This document shows positions 10,046 through 18,655 of a stretch of DNA of 25,508 nt, one piece after another (the stretch's first letter is position 1; each line of letters opens with the position of its first letter). A program made the translations under genes and the position numbers. Origin of the DNA: Nemertoderma westbladi (Eukaryota > Xenacoelomorpha > Nemertodermatida > Nemertodermatidae); the NCBI GenBank assembly GCA_032718475.1, contig JAUCBJ010005237.1, positions 1 through 25,508 on the forward strand, in the 5' to 3' direction. The notes under the pieces are model-generated. The model saw only the letters and a list, made by a program, of their open reading frames with translations. It had not been told where the DNA came from and ran no database searches.

Positions 10046-10070
10046 ACTTTATTGCAGTAAGCAATAAAGT
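10046..10070 (+). promoter_or_regulatory. 10-bp perfect hairpin at the primer-binding position
   Basis: ACTTTATTGC and GCAATAAAGT form a perfect stem with loop AGTAA, starting 13 bp after the 5' LTR. The primer-binding site normally lies here and begins TGG, complementary to a tRNA CCA end. No TGG is seen in the first bases after the LTR, so priming may use an internal part of a tRNA or a variant site. The hairpin could serve primer annealing or packaging. Confidence 0.4.
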
Positions 10071-10305
10071 TGAAAGTACCGGTAAACCTGAACCGGTACT
10101 TCTGTAGGTCTGTAGGCCCAACTGTCCTAACCGGTACTGCTGTATCAGTACATTAGTATTATTCGATTTTGATTATTGTATACCGGTAGGTCTCGATATT
10201 AAATCGGGGACGCCTGGTTTTTATTGGGATTTTACTTAGGTCTATTTCTGTCAGTTTTATTTACTAGTAGGCTAATATTGAGCAGAAGGCGTGTGACCCT
10301 GCTCA

Positions 10306-10900
10306 GATTGTTCAGATAATTGTAGGCCGGACTGTTGTTAGATTGTTGTTGGGTTTGGAGAGATTACGGCGTGTGTAGAGTTTGTCTGATAGAGTGCCGT
10401 TAGTAAGTTGGGGCAGCCATATGCTGCAAGGTCAATCCCCTCTTAAAGAATAAGTCGTACTACCGTGTTAGAACGCATACTAACTAACTATTTCAGAATC
10501 TGCACATACTGTAGTTTATTTAGGCTTGACAGTATTCTGCCAGCGTTTTGGCTTGTGTTTGTTTGTGTGGTCTGTTCAGATACCGTAATAGTTATTACTC
10601 AGATATTTTGTAGGCTGGATTGTTGTCTAGCTATTATTGGGTCTGAAGAGATTGCTGTGTGTGTGGAGTTGGTCTGATAAAGTGCTGTTAGTAAGTTGGG
10701 GCAGCCATATGCTGTAAGGTCAATCCCCTCTTAAAGAATAAGTCGTACTACCGTGTTAGCACGCATACTAACTAACCATTTCAGAATCTACACGTACGGT
10801 AGTTTATTTAGGCTTGGTGGTAGTCTGCCAGCGTTTTGGTTTGTATTTGTTTGAGTATTCTGTACGGGTAGCGTAATATTTATTATTCAGAGTTTATGCG
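10306..10900 (+). repeat. ~288-bp tandem duplication in leader
   Basis: Two diverged copies of a ~288-bp unit lie in tandem. Matching anchors are TAGTAAGTTGGGGCAGCCAT at 10401 and 10689, and TGTAGGC(C/T)GG at 10321 and 10609. The second copy is followed by the beginning of a third (TTTGTTTGAGTATTCTG, ~10850-10900). The best conserved block covers the AATCCCCTCTTAAAGAATAA segment. Outer edges are approximate. Confidence 0.85.
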
Positions 10901-11817
10901 ATTATTCGCAACATTCATGTCCCCAAGTTTATTCCTACAGTAATTGTGTTTGTTACACATACCGTTATAGTTAAATTAACCCCGGTACTACACGGGCTGC
11001 TTGGCGTAGGTAAAGACTGGTGACTTTGTGCTTCGGTCGCTCCAGCAGATGCCGTGGTTCTTTTAACTGTTCAAGTATATTTAACTACTGATTATTTGTT
11101 ATACCGGTACTTGTACCTAATTTAGGGTTTAGTGTACAGTGCTTTCCGAAGTAATTAGTGTGTAGGCAGTATATTTGTGTTGTAAAGTGGTTGATAGGCA
11201 CATTCGTTAGCTCTATTAACTTCTGGGTAGGAACAATCCGTGATACATAACGTAGTACCTATAGCGATACGGTTATAGGTCGTCAGGCGGTGGTATTTTC
11301 CTATCTGGACAACGCAGTGTATTTACTACTACTTATTATTTCAAATACCGTAGTACCCTGTCCATTGTAATAACCAGAATTCTAACCCTTTGTTAGGCTG
11401 GTTTGTAGACTTCCTGTAAAATTACCCTAAAAAATTCGTACGTAATATTTTGTTGTGTTTAATTAGAGAATTAATCTCACCCATATCGTAAGTAATTTGT
11501 AGTATTAAGTAACTTAGGTAAATTAGAATTATCTGTTTTAGTGTCCCATAGGTAGCACTTCACTGAGAGCGCACAGCTTCTGTGTAGTGACTCCCCCAGA
11601 AATAATAACATTTATTTCAAATATTGACAAAACCCTTTTAAACGGGTATATAAATATTATAAATCAACTCAAACGATTTATAAATAGTAGGCCTGCCATA
11701 CAACAACTAGGTCTCAAAATCAGTTGGACTACTGCTTAAATAACGGTAACAAAGTAAGTTAAAGTAACCAAGTAACCCTAAAATATTCAGAAATTCAATT
11801 ATTCTAAAATAATTGAT

Positions 11818-12075
11818 ATACCGGTATTTACCATAGGCTTATTATATTTATTTCAATAAATTTGTGCTGAAATCATACCGGTACTCTGTAATTAATTATA
11901 GTCCAGAATTATACTTATATACTATAAGTGTAGGCTGTATACCGGTATTCACGATAGGCCTATTATATATTTATATATATTTGTGCTAAAATTATATACC
12001 GGTACTCTGTGACAAATCTAGTCTGTAATAATACTTATATATATTATAAGCATACCGGTATTCTAATATATTATA
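11818..12075 (+). repeat. ~121-bp tandem repeat in leader (2.2 copies)
   Basis: ATACCGGTATT begins three successive units at 11818, 11939 and 12052. Each full unit also holds a TTGTGCT(G/A)AAAT block, a second ACCGGTACTCTG block and an AATACTTATATA-like segment. The third unit is cut short about 120 bp before the first coding ORF. Confidence 0.8.
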
Positions 12076-12197
12076 TATATATCACGCTACACTGAGTAGC
12101 AGTATCGGTAATTAATTATTAGGCTAACAGTGATACTGAATTACTAGACTTGCTTTAACTGTAATATAGCAGTAGACATTCAACTGTACAATCAAAC

Positions 12198-13715
12198 ATG
12201 GCTGACACAAGGCAAACTCTGTCAGATAGTCTCCTAGAAACAACAGCCTGTTTCTCAGATCAAAGTGTAGAGAATCCCAGACCGAGGTCTGAAACCCCTC
12301 ATACTGTAAGAAGGGCAACCCCTGCAATGGTTGTGTCAGAACCTAGGTTGGTAGAAAAGATTTCGCAATTTGCGAAGTTAGTGAAGCGCCGTTGGTCTGC
12401 CATAGGCACTCGGGCCCAAGTCAAGCGGGATCAAGAAGAAGCTATAAAACAGCAGCAACCTCCTAGCCAAGAACCTAGTTCTCAGCGGCCCGATAGCTCC
12501 AGTAGTTCGGATACTGTTGAGCGGATGCCCGAACGCGGAGCGAAGATGGAGGATACGGTTTATGATGAGCGGCCAACCTATGAAGAATCAACCGACGCCA
12601 CTTCTTCTCAAGTGGAAAGTGAGGTGGAAAGCGAAGTGGAAAGCGAGGTGGAAAGCGAAGTGGAAAGCGAATTAACATCAGCAGAGAAGCCGCGAACTAG
12701 AGACGCTATCGACATTTATTTGTCCGACTATCAGCGATTCCTAGGAGACGAAGAGTTGAGGAGACGGCTGTCTGGACTTTCCCCTAATAGTGAAGGAAAC
12801 AAGCTTGTGTTGGACTCAATCGATGCCGAAATGTTAGCTGCAAACCAAGCTGAATGTGATGAAAAACTCCGCCTCGTTAGAGTCCAAGAAGAAGAAGTAA
12901 AGAAAGAACTGATAGAGAGAAGAAAGGTAGCAGCAGCAGCGGCGGCGGAAGCAGAAGCAGAAAGAAAAGAAGCAGAAGCCGAAAGAAAGGCAAAAGCGGC
13001 GGAAGCAGAAGCAGAAAGAAAAGAAGCAGAAGCCGAAAGAAAGACAAAAGCGGCAGAAGCAGAAGCAGAAAGAAAAGCGGCGGAAGCCGAAAGAAAGGCA
13101 ACAGTGGCAGAAGCAGAACGGAGAGCGTCCGAGGAGACTATCCAACTAGAGTTGGAAAATCTGCAAGAGACGCAAGACAGTATAAATAAACAGTTTACTG
13201 CTAATCAGATGCAGATGATGAGAAAATCTACTCCCAAGCGCCAGGGATACACATCCTCGGAGGAAGGCGATACTACCGATCCTGAAGGTGGAGGAAATAG
13301 ATCCCATCTAAGTAGGCGTAGAAAAACATCTTACCGTCACAAATTGCCTGATTTGCCCCCAGCTGTTAGAAGACAGCTAGCTAGCACAGACTTGAGTAGT
13401 ATAGAACCCACAGAACAAATTATTCAGGTCACAAGACTCCCTACAATAGTTGATGAGCCTGAAATAATTAGGCCTGTCGTTCCCAAAGTCACTTCTGTGT
13501 TAGAGACCCCTGTACTTCCAGAGCTTAACTCTAAATTCCCTTTGCATAGTACTACACTGCCTGTACCCGGTGGAACAGTCCAAGAGAATATCCCTGTCCA
13601 GATAGCAGAGAGAGAAATCAAAAATTTGTCTCCCGTCGTGCCGCGTCAGCCCGCTACTATGTTGGCGACTCCCGCTTCGGCGGTTGAGTGGGTGGAAGAG
13701 GGACGGGGGGGATGA
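12198..13715 (+). CDS. Pao element ORF1: coiled-coil Gag-type N-terminal protein (505 aa)
   Basis: The first ATG after the leader has a good context (A at -3, G at +4). The first ~135 residues are polar with no recognised domain. Residues 139-158 are five perfect VESE repeats, encoded by a 12-bp tandem repeat. Residues ~215-330 form a highly charged Glu/Ala/Lys/Arg helix, likely a coiled coil, including three 18-residue repeats (251-304, unit EAEAERKEAEAERKAKAA with variation). The tail is Pro/Thr/Val-rich. The ORF ends at a run of seven G, where its TGA overlaps the ATG of the next ORF as ATGA, one frame back. It is probably the N-terminal part of Gag, made separately or joined to the next ORF by frameshifting; a one-base indel in the G tract would have the same appearance. 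Identity as Gag is inferred from position. Confidence 0.75.
   Translation: MADTRQTLSDSLLETTACFSDQSVENPRPRSETPHTVRRATPAMVVSEPRLVEKISQFAKLVKRRWSAIGTRAQVKRDQEEAIKQQQPPSQEPSSQRPDSSSSSDTVERMPERGAKMEDTVYDERPTYEESTDATSSQVESEVESEVESEVESEVESELTSAEKPRTRDAIDIYLSDYQRFLGDEELRRRLSGLSPNSEGNKLVLDSIDAEMLAANQAECDEKLRLVRVQEEEVKKELIERRKVAAAAAAEAEAERKEAEAERKAKAAEAEAERKEAEAERKTKAAEAEAERKAAEAERKATVAEAERRASEETIQLELENLQETQDSINKQFTANQMQMMRKSTPKRQGYTSSEEGDTTDPEGGGNRSHLSRRRKTSYRHKLPDLPPAVRRQLASTDLSSIEPTEQIIQVTRLPTIVDEPEIIRPVVPKVTSVLETPVLPELNSKFPLHSTTLPVPGGTVQENIPVQIAEREIKNLSPVVPRQPATMLATPASAVEWVEEGRGG
12612..12671 (+). repeat. 12-bp tandem repeat, 5 copies (VESE)
   Basis: Five tandem copies of GTGGAAAG(T/C)GA(G/A) are in frame and encode Val-Glu-Ser-Glu each time. 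They differ only by silent changes. Confidence 0.9.
12948..13109 (+). repeat. 54-bp tandem repeat, 3 copies (coiled-coil unit)
   Basis: Three in-frame 54-bp units (12948-13001, 13002-13055, 13056-13109) encode 18-residue Glu-Ala-Glu-Arg-Lys-type blocks. The first two are nearly identical and the third is more diverged. The 18-residue step is not a whole number of heptads. Confidence 0.9.
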
Positions 13716-15637
13716 ATCTCCTGCTAGGACAGATGCAGGAGACTGTCCACCAACTTAAGGGAACAGTGAGGGAAGGTAGAGCAGAGTTGCAAGAAGTGCA
13801 GCAAAGTATCGCGCTAGAACGCGACAAATTAGTCAATATACAAAAGGGCATACCAATACCCCCTGTAACATTGTGTCAACCTGTTAGGTCTGAAGTATTA
13901 CATGCGCAAGGTGTGGAGCCTACACGCATCTATACTGCTAGTGAAGTTGAAACTCCTATAGCAAACCCTATTAAGGGTGATTATAGACCTGTTATTAATG
14001 ATATTCCCTATAGACCTGATAATGATCCGATAAATTTATATACCGATAATTCGATATTAAATAACACGATGGCCCAAGAAAGCTTTACGCGTCAGATGGC
14101 TAGAACAGAAGCCCGCCAAGCGGTCAAAGTGGGAGAGATCGTCAAATTCAATGGAGATGAGATGAAATGGTTACCTTTCAACGAATATTACAAAGATAGC
14201 ATACAGAACTCTGTACTATCTAACGGAGAGAAACTTAGATTCCTCATCAAGTGCTTGGAAGGACCTCCCAAGTTAATGGCGTTAAAGTTTATTGGACATC
14301 CAGATGGATTAAGACAAGTTTGGGATACATTAAACATCAGGTATGGTAACAAGGATAACATAGCTAAGTATTTGTATGCAAAATTAGTAGCCCCCCGACA
14401 CTTCCTTAGTAGCGGGATTATAGAGTTTTCCGATGAAATTCAAGAGATCTGTAGACAACTGGACTGGTTAGGTAAGTCGCATGAATATCAGAGTTCCATG
14501 GTTATTGGAGCCGTAGTCTCTACTTTACCAAAGGGTGGAGTATGTACACGCTGGGACAAGAAAGTGTTGTACATGAATGAACAACAACGACGAAGTCCTA
14601 CCATGGCTGATCTCATGTCTTTCTTAGATAGTGAAGTAAAATTACAACTCATAAGGCAGTCCAGAGAGAAAACATCGGAAAATAAGGTAAGTGAGAAACC
14701 CGTTTCTAGGAGAAGGATAATACCAGTGTGTTATACTGACGACGGCGAAAGCCAAGCTTCTCAAGAAGAGGACAGCGGGAAAGACACAGCAAAATCTTAC
14801 TATGACAACAAGAACTATAAAGACGTAAGTAAATACAAGTCTCGAACCAGTGACAGGAGAGAACAGGTAACAACAACGCCTCCTACGTCTCCTAAGAGAA
14901 TTCACGGAAGAAAGCCCGAAGAAAGAACGAGAGTGCAGAACGTTAACCAAGTTAAGGTGAGTAACATCAAACCAAAATGTGCGCTGTGCGACGGGCCCCA
15001 CCGTTTGAGTGCGTGTGCAGAATTCCTAAAGAAATCCCTGGCAGATAGACGTGGAGTCCTGTGGGATAAGCGGTTATGTTATAACTGTCTCAGACGCGGA
15101 CACCAGCGGCGAACCTGTTACTCTGACGCAAGGTGTGCTAAGTGCGGCGCGAAACATCATAGCTTGTTGCACACGGAATTCGAACGAAACAGCCCGAGTC
15201 AGGTAAGTGAGCCCAAATCACATGTCCAATTCAGTGATGTGAACGACACTGACCAAAGTTCTGAGTGGGAAGGATTCTATACGGACGAATTCTCCGATGC
15301 CAACGAATCCTGTTATCTAATAAATACCGCAGTGTATCGAGCACTTACGTACGAAAAAGACACCGACACGGAGTTCCCCCCAACCACCTTTGACAAACAA
15401 CCATCTTGGAAAGCTCCAGCTTCCAACGTAGGAATCAGAGAATTTCCTGTAGTTCAAGTAAGAGTTCACGGTCTTAACAAAAGCTACATAGTGAACGCCC
15501 TCCTTGACTCCGGCAGCACAGGAACATTCATCGATCAAGAACTAGCCGAAGATATCTTTGCTGGACAACCCAAGTTCCGGACCCTTCCCGTAGAACTCTC
15601 AAAGAGAGATTACCTCAACAACAGGTATACCAAGTAA
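13712..15637 (+). CDS. gag-pro: Pao element ORF2: Gag (DUF1759-like), zinc knuckles and aspartic protease
   Basis: The frame is open from 13688, but the first ATG is at 13712, overlapping the ORF1 stop. Positions here count from 13688. Residues ~152-330 match the BEL/Pao Gag core (DUF1759-like), with KFNGDEMKWLPFNEYY and LRFLIKCLEG. Residues 431-495 hold the clade's zinc-knuckle triplet: CALCDGPHRLSAC, a canonical C464-X2-C-X4-H-X4-C477, then CAKCGAKHH and a nearby LLH. Residues ~590-640 contain the protease signature LLDSGSTGTFI with catalytic Asp607, as in DUF1758/A17-type peptidases. The frame stops at 15637, about 30 residues past the active site, so protease is probably truncated at its C-terminal side. 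In the family Gag forms the particle, knuckles bind RNA and protease matures the polyprotein. Reverse transcriptase should follow but is missing. Confidence 0.85.
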   Translation: MNLLLGQMQETVHQLKGTVREGRAELQEVQQSIALERDKLVNIQKGIPIPPVTLCQPVRSEVLHAQGVEPTRIYTASEVETPIANPIKGDYRPVINDIPYRPDNDPINLYTDNSILNNTMAQESFTRQMARTEARQAVKVGEIVKFNGDEMKWLPFNEYYKDSIQNSVLSNGEKLRFLIKCLEGPPKLMALKFIGHPDGLRQVWDTLNIRYGNKDNIAKYLYAKLVAPRHFLSSGIIEFSDEIQEICRQLDWLGKSHEYQSSMVIGAVVSTLPKGGVCTRWDKKVLYMNEQQRRSPTMADLMSFLDSEVKLQLIRQSREKTSENKVSEKPVSRRRIIPVCYTDDGESQASQEEDSGKDTAKSYYDNKNYKDVSKYKSRTSDRREQVTTTPPTSPKRIHGRKPEERTRVQNVNQVKVSNIKPKCALCDGPHRLSACAEFLKKSLADRRGVLWDKRLCYNCLRRGHQRRTCYSDARCAKCGAKHHSLLHTEFERNSPSQVSEPKSHVQFSDVNDTDQSSEWEGFYTDEFSDANESCYLINTAVYRALTYEKDTDTEFPPTTFDKQPSWKAPASNVGIREFPVVQVRVHGLNKSYIVNALLDSGSTGTFIDQELAEDIFAGQPKFRTLPVELSKRDYLNNRYTK

Positions 15638-15645
15638 AGGGGGAA

Positions 15646-16053
15646 GTGGAGAGCAGTGATGTGGACGATCCAACTGAGGGAACACCATACTCCTCAGATA
15701 ATGACGATATTAACTCCAATGTAGATCAATGGAGACATTGCCTTGGGACGATTAATCCAGCCGACATCGATTCCAGAGGAGCAACTCCTCAAGAACTGAT
15801 AGATACTCCAGGCTGGTTAGGTGGATCCAACTCCTTAAGTAAGGAAGAAGAAGAATGGCCTCCTCATCTTACCACGGCAGAAATTAGACAGGCCAAGGGA
15901 GCGGAGAAAGTAACACAACAACTCAATCGCCCAGCTAGTCGTTTATGTTTACTGGAAAGAGACCGAAAACTGTCCGGAAACTATGGAAGGCAAGATACTC
16001 TTCCTACGACTACTTCCCTAATCCGACAAATATCTAGGGACTCCATAACGTGA
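15646..16053 (+). pseudogene. Pao pol remnant (end of RNase H / pre-integrase segment)
   Basis: This frame has no ATG, is open from 15508 and overlaps the end of ORF2 in the -1 frame. The stretch at ~15721-15780 (QWRHC, then NPADIDSRG) and the following LSKEEEEWP match the region between RNase H and integrase in BEL/Pao polyproteins. About 2 kb of pol that normally lies between protease and this point is absent, and the frame ends with no integrase. A large internal deletion with a junction somewhere in 15600-15700 explains it. It could still be translated as a short tail if ribosomes shift frame at the end of ORF2, but no convincing slippery heptamer was found there. Confidence 0.75.
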
Positions 16054-17675
16054 TAGCATGTGGAGTGGGCGTGTGACTATATCATTTTATATTTGTTTTT
16101 ATTTTATATTTATGTATGTATTATTATATAATTTTATTATAATCGTTTTCTTTAATTTTATTTAGTAGAATGTTATTTTAGAATATTTAGTAAATTAGTG
16201 CAATATATTAGTGTTTATTACGTATTTAATTACTTACAATATATTTAGTGCGACGGCAAGAAATAATTATTTTTCTCTTTCCTTACTGTCCGTATTATAT
16301 TATAAATGCGAGACTATAGTAAGATGACATGTCAGTACTTCTTAAAGTACAATAAAGCCACTACTATATTTAAGTATTATTGGTAGGCAGAGTATTAGGA
16401 ATGCAAAGTTCAGATCCTCGTGTCTCGGCTAAACCAAGCTCTGGGTAGACCTTGGAAACGACTTGCCTCTTCACACTGACATTGCTTCGTGCGATATTGC
16501 TCTTCTACCTTATAACAAATAATACATATAGTAGCGTGATGTCCCTCTAACAGTAGCGTAAATCGCAAATAAATCTGTTAAACTTTTTGACCATCTGTAA
16601 TTCTAGTCGATTAAGATATCGCGGCACCCACCGATATACTTGAAAGACAAATTCTAGAATCAGTGGTTAACGTCCCCAGACAAGTTCTGGAATAAATCGG
16701 TGCCCATCTTAAATATTAATTTAATATTTAGTAAAAATCTGTAAAATTCAGGTCCCAATTTCTAGTCAATTAAGATATCGCAGCACTTACCGATACTCTT
16801 AAAAGACAATTTTATAGAATTAAGGATCCTATGTCCCCAGACTTGCTCTGGAATCAAATTGTGTCAATTTTAACATCAAATAATAAAATTCACGGGAATA
16901 AATTCAAATTCATATTTTAAATGAATTGCATAAATTGTCATTTTGTACAATTTATAACATTCCCAAAATTCCATTAATTAATAGATCATGGGAGCGGAGA
17001 TTCATCCTATTGAGTGTATTAGAGTGTGAGAATCTCCAACATATAGTCAATAGCCGATAAAATTAATAAAATCATGCATAAAGAGGATATTGACAATTAA
17101 AGAATTATTATTAAATAGCATCCCAGATCTGTATGCATGAGAATTACCCTAATTCTACCGCTAGCATTCCATAATGTCACCATAGCAACACCCACGCTAG
17201 AATTAGAAGCAAGTTAAGAAAACAATAGAAAGCTTGTCACATTGCATAGCATAGAGAATACATAGCACGCTGTTAGTATCCAAGGATACACAGTAATAAC
17301 GTGACATTCTGGAAGGCACTGACTAACGGACAAATGGCCTGTATGTGTACAATTGGTGACAGTTGTGTGGAATTTGTGCGTTTGTAGGTGAATGTTACTG
17401 CTAAGGTGTGTTTACAGTAGCTAGTCGCAATTGTGAAAGTAACCCAACTCTCCTATAGAAAGAACCTAAAGTGGATTCAAGCCTTTGGGACAGACAGTGG
17501 AGTGACTTGTGCCGGTTGTCGTTGTCGTACTGTTGCTACATGTTGGCGTAAACACCGCGACAACGGTATATCGGCGCTGAGGATCCCACTGTCCGGGGGC
17601 AAAGAGAGGTAGGCAGCGACGTCCGCTCGCCTAAACATAAACTCATTTCGATATTAACAAACTCAGATAGCAGAT
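16054..17675 (+). other. internal non-coding region of the Pao element
   Basis: About 1.6 kb without supported coding capacity lies where integrase would normally be. It begins very AT-rich, has AATAAA at 16351-16356, an imperfect ~159-bp tandem duplication at ~16577-16890, and becomes GC-richer after ~17400. Just before the 3' ORFs, GTTGTCG (17515-17521) can pair with CGACAAC (17558-17564). It could hold a promoter, splice acceptor or internal ribosome entry for the downstream ORFs; none is demonstrated. Confidence 0.6.
16577..16890 (+). repeat. imperfect ~159-bp tandem duplication
   Basis: Two diverged copies share TTAAGATATCGC(G/A)GCAC, then CCGATA, AAAGACAA, and GTCCCCAGAC...GTTCTGGAAT-like segments, in the same order. 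The GATATC anchors lie at 16615 and 16774. Edges are approximate. Confidence 0.75.
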
Positions 17676-18074
17676 ATGACGGAGTTGATAGAAGATGATC
17701 TTGGTATCAAGGAGCGATATACTCTACCTTTGCAAGCCTTTGTGGATAGCTTAATACGCGGTGAAGCCGATCCAACCATTACGGAGGACGATGGTCGTTA
17801 TATCGAACCGCCGATGTCCCAAGAGCAACTTACGCGTGAATTGGACTATCGAAAATTCACCGCTCGCTATACGCATCGTAATAATACGTATATGGACCTC
17901 CTAACTACCGGCCATCCTATCGATTTACATGATACGGACGATGTAGACACCGAAAGGGAAATGGTTCTATTTAAATATCATACCCAGCGGCGTCGTAACG
18001 ATAAATCGAGAATAGATCACGAAAATTCTATTCGTAACAGACTGGGAAGACGAACCAATATGCCTAGAATCTGA
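17676..18074 (+). CDS. Pao 3' cassette ORF A: hypothetical charged protein (132 aa)
   Basis: Starts at an ATG with G at -3. I do not recognise it. The N-terminal half is acidic (MTELIEDDLG, EADPTITEDDGRYIE) and the last third is rich in Arg, Asp and Asn (QRRRNDKSR, RNRLGRRTN). It contains no Cys, signal peptide or membrane segment. It is the first of three closely packed frames just before the 3' LTR, where retroviruses and some Pao elements carry an envelope or accessory gene, but it does not look like an envelope. Its stop lies inside the upstream extension of ORF B, which is one frame back. Codon use, with many CGN, TCG and CGT codons, seems different from ORF1/ORF2 and may indicate separate origin. 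Confidence 0.6.
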   Translation: MTELIEDDLGIKERYTLPLQAFVDSLIRGEADPTITEDDGRYIEPPMSQEQLTRELDYRKFTARYTHRNNTYMDLLTTGHPIDLHDTDDVDTEREMVLFKYHTQRRRNDKSRIDHENSIRNRLGRRTNMPRI

Positions 18075-18124
18075 GGAGATTCAGCCTATCGCGCTCGGAA
18101 CAGCGACAACGATTACATCCTGGA

Positions 18125-18655
18125 ATGGTATCAAGGTCCACTGCGTACGATTATCGCCATGACAACTGTGTTTCTCGGCAACGTTGTCGGTTATGCGCAT
18201 CGAGAGACCATGTTACGCCCATGGACACAGACGTCCGCTGTTCCTATTTCCACGAACAACCGGCGATGGAAATTTATTGCGCGTATTGCAGATTTAATGA
18301 TTTGCACGTTTTTGCGGTTTGCCCTCAATTTGTGACTCAATGTCACCATTGTCAACTGGGGGGACACGCCAGTTTCGATTGCCCTTTTAATCGCGATTTG
18401 GAGGGCGTGGATGAAATGATCACACTACGTTACATTAGAGCTTGGGAAGCGAAGGCTGATTTACATCGTGATTCGCGCCATCGCTATTATCCTGGACGCG
18501 CTTACGAAGGAATTTATGCGTTCCATCCTTATCTATTCGCTTCTGTCGAACAGAAATCACGCATATCGAGTTACAGGAAGTATATCGACGGCCTTACGAA
18601 TACCGAGCCCGTGAACGCGAGTTGGAAAGGACCATTAAACCCCGGAGGTTTCTAG
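18125..18655 (+). CDS. Pao 3' cassette ORF B: hypothetical triple zinc-knuckle protein (176 aa)
   Basis: Starts at the first ATG of a frame open from 18068. Three Cys/His clusters fill the N-terminal half: C21-X2-C24-X4-H29...C39; C52-X2-C55-X5-H61-X4-C66; and C73-X2-C76-X4-H81-X4-C86. The last is an exact CCHC knuckle (CHHCQLGGHASFDC). The C-terminal half is basic and aromatic (RHRYYPGRAYEGIYAFHPYL) with no known domain. Such knuckles bind single-stranded nucleic acid in nucleocapsids and some cellular RNA-binding proteins. The spacing loosely echoes the triplet in the element's own Gag, so a diverged second nucleocapsid-like protein is one reading; a captured gene is another. There is no transmembrane segment, so it is not an envelope. 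The family is unknown to me. Confidence 0.65.
   Translation: MVSRSTAYDYRHDNCVSRQRCRLCASRDHVTPMDTDVRCSYFHEQPAMEIYCAYCRFNDLHVFAVCPQFVTQCHHCQLGGHASFDCPFNRDLEGVDEMITLRYIRAWEAKADLHRDSRHRYYPGRAYEGIYAFHPYLFASVEQKSRISSYRKYIDGLTNTEPVNASWKGPLNPGGF

Larger units (their letters stand above)
10033..12197 (+). other. long 5' leader of the Pao element
   Basis: About 2.2 kb separates the LTR from the first ATG of the element. No coding sequence is supported; the 70-codon frame 10465-10677 lies within tandem repeat DNA. The leader is built of two families of tandem repeats (~288 bp and ~121 bp units) and has many copies of the hexamer CCGGTA, most inside the palindrome TACCGGTA or close variants. It may hold packaging signals or a splice donor, but none could be pinned down. 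Confidence 0.6.

Noticed and set aside
12834-13145. Cys/Phe-rich minus-strand frames opposite ORF1
   Set aside because: They are the antisense shadow of the Glu/Lys/Ala coiled-coil repeats.
18637-18643. A-AAC-CCC as a programmed -1 frameshift site between cassette ORFs B and C
   Set aside because: CCC is a poor A-site slippery codon and no strong downstream structure was evident, so it is mentioned only as a possibility in the ORF C entry.
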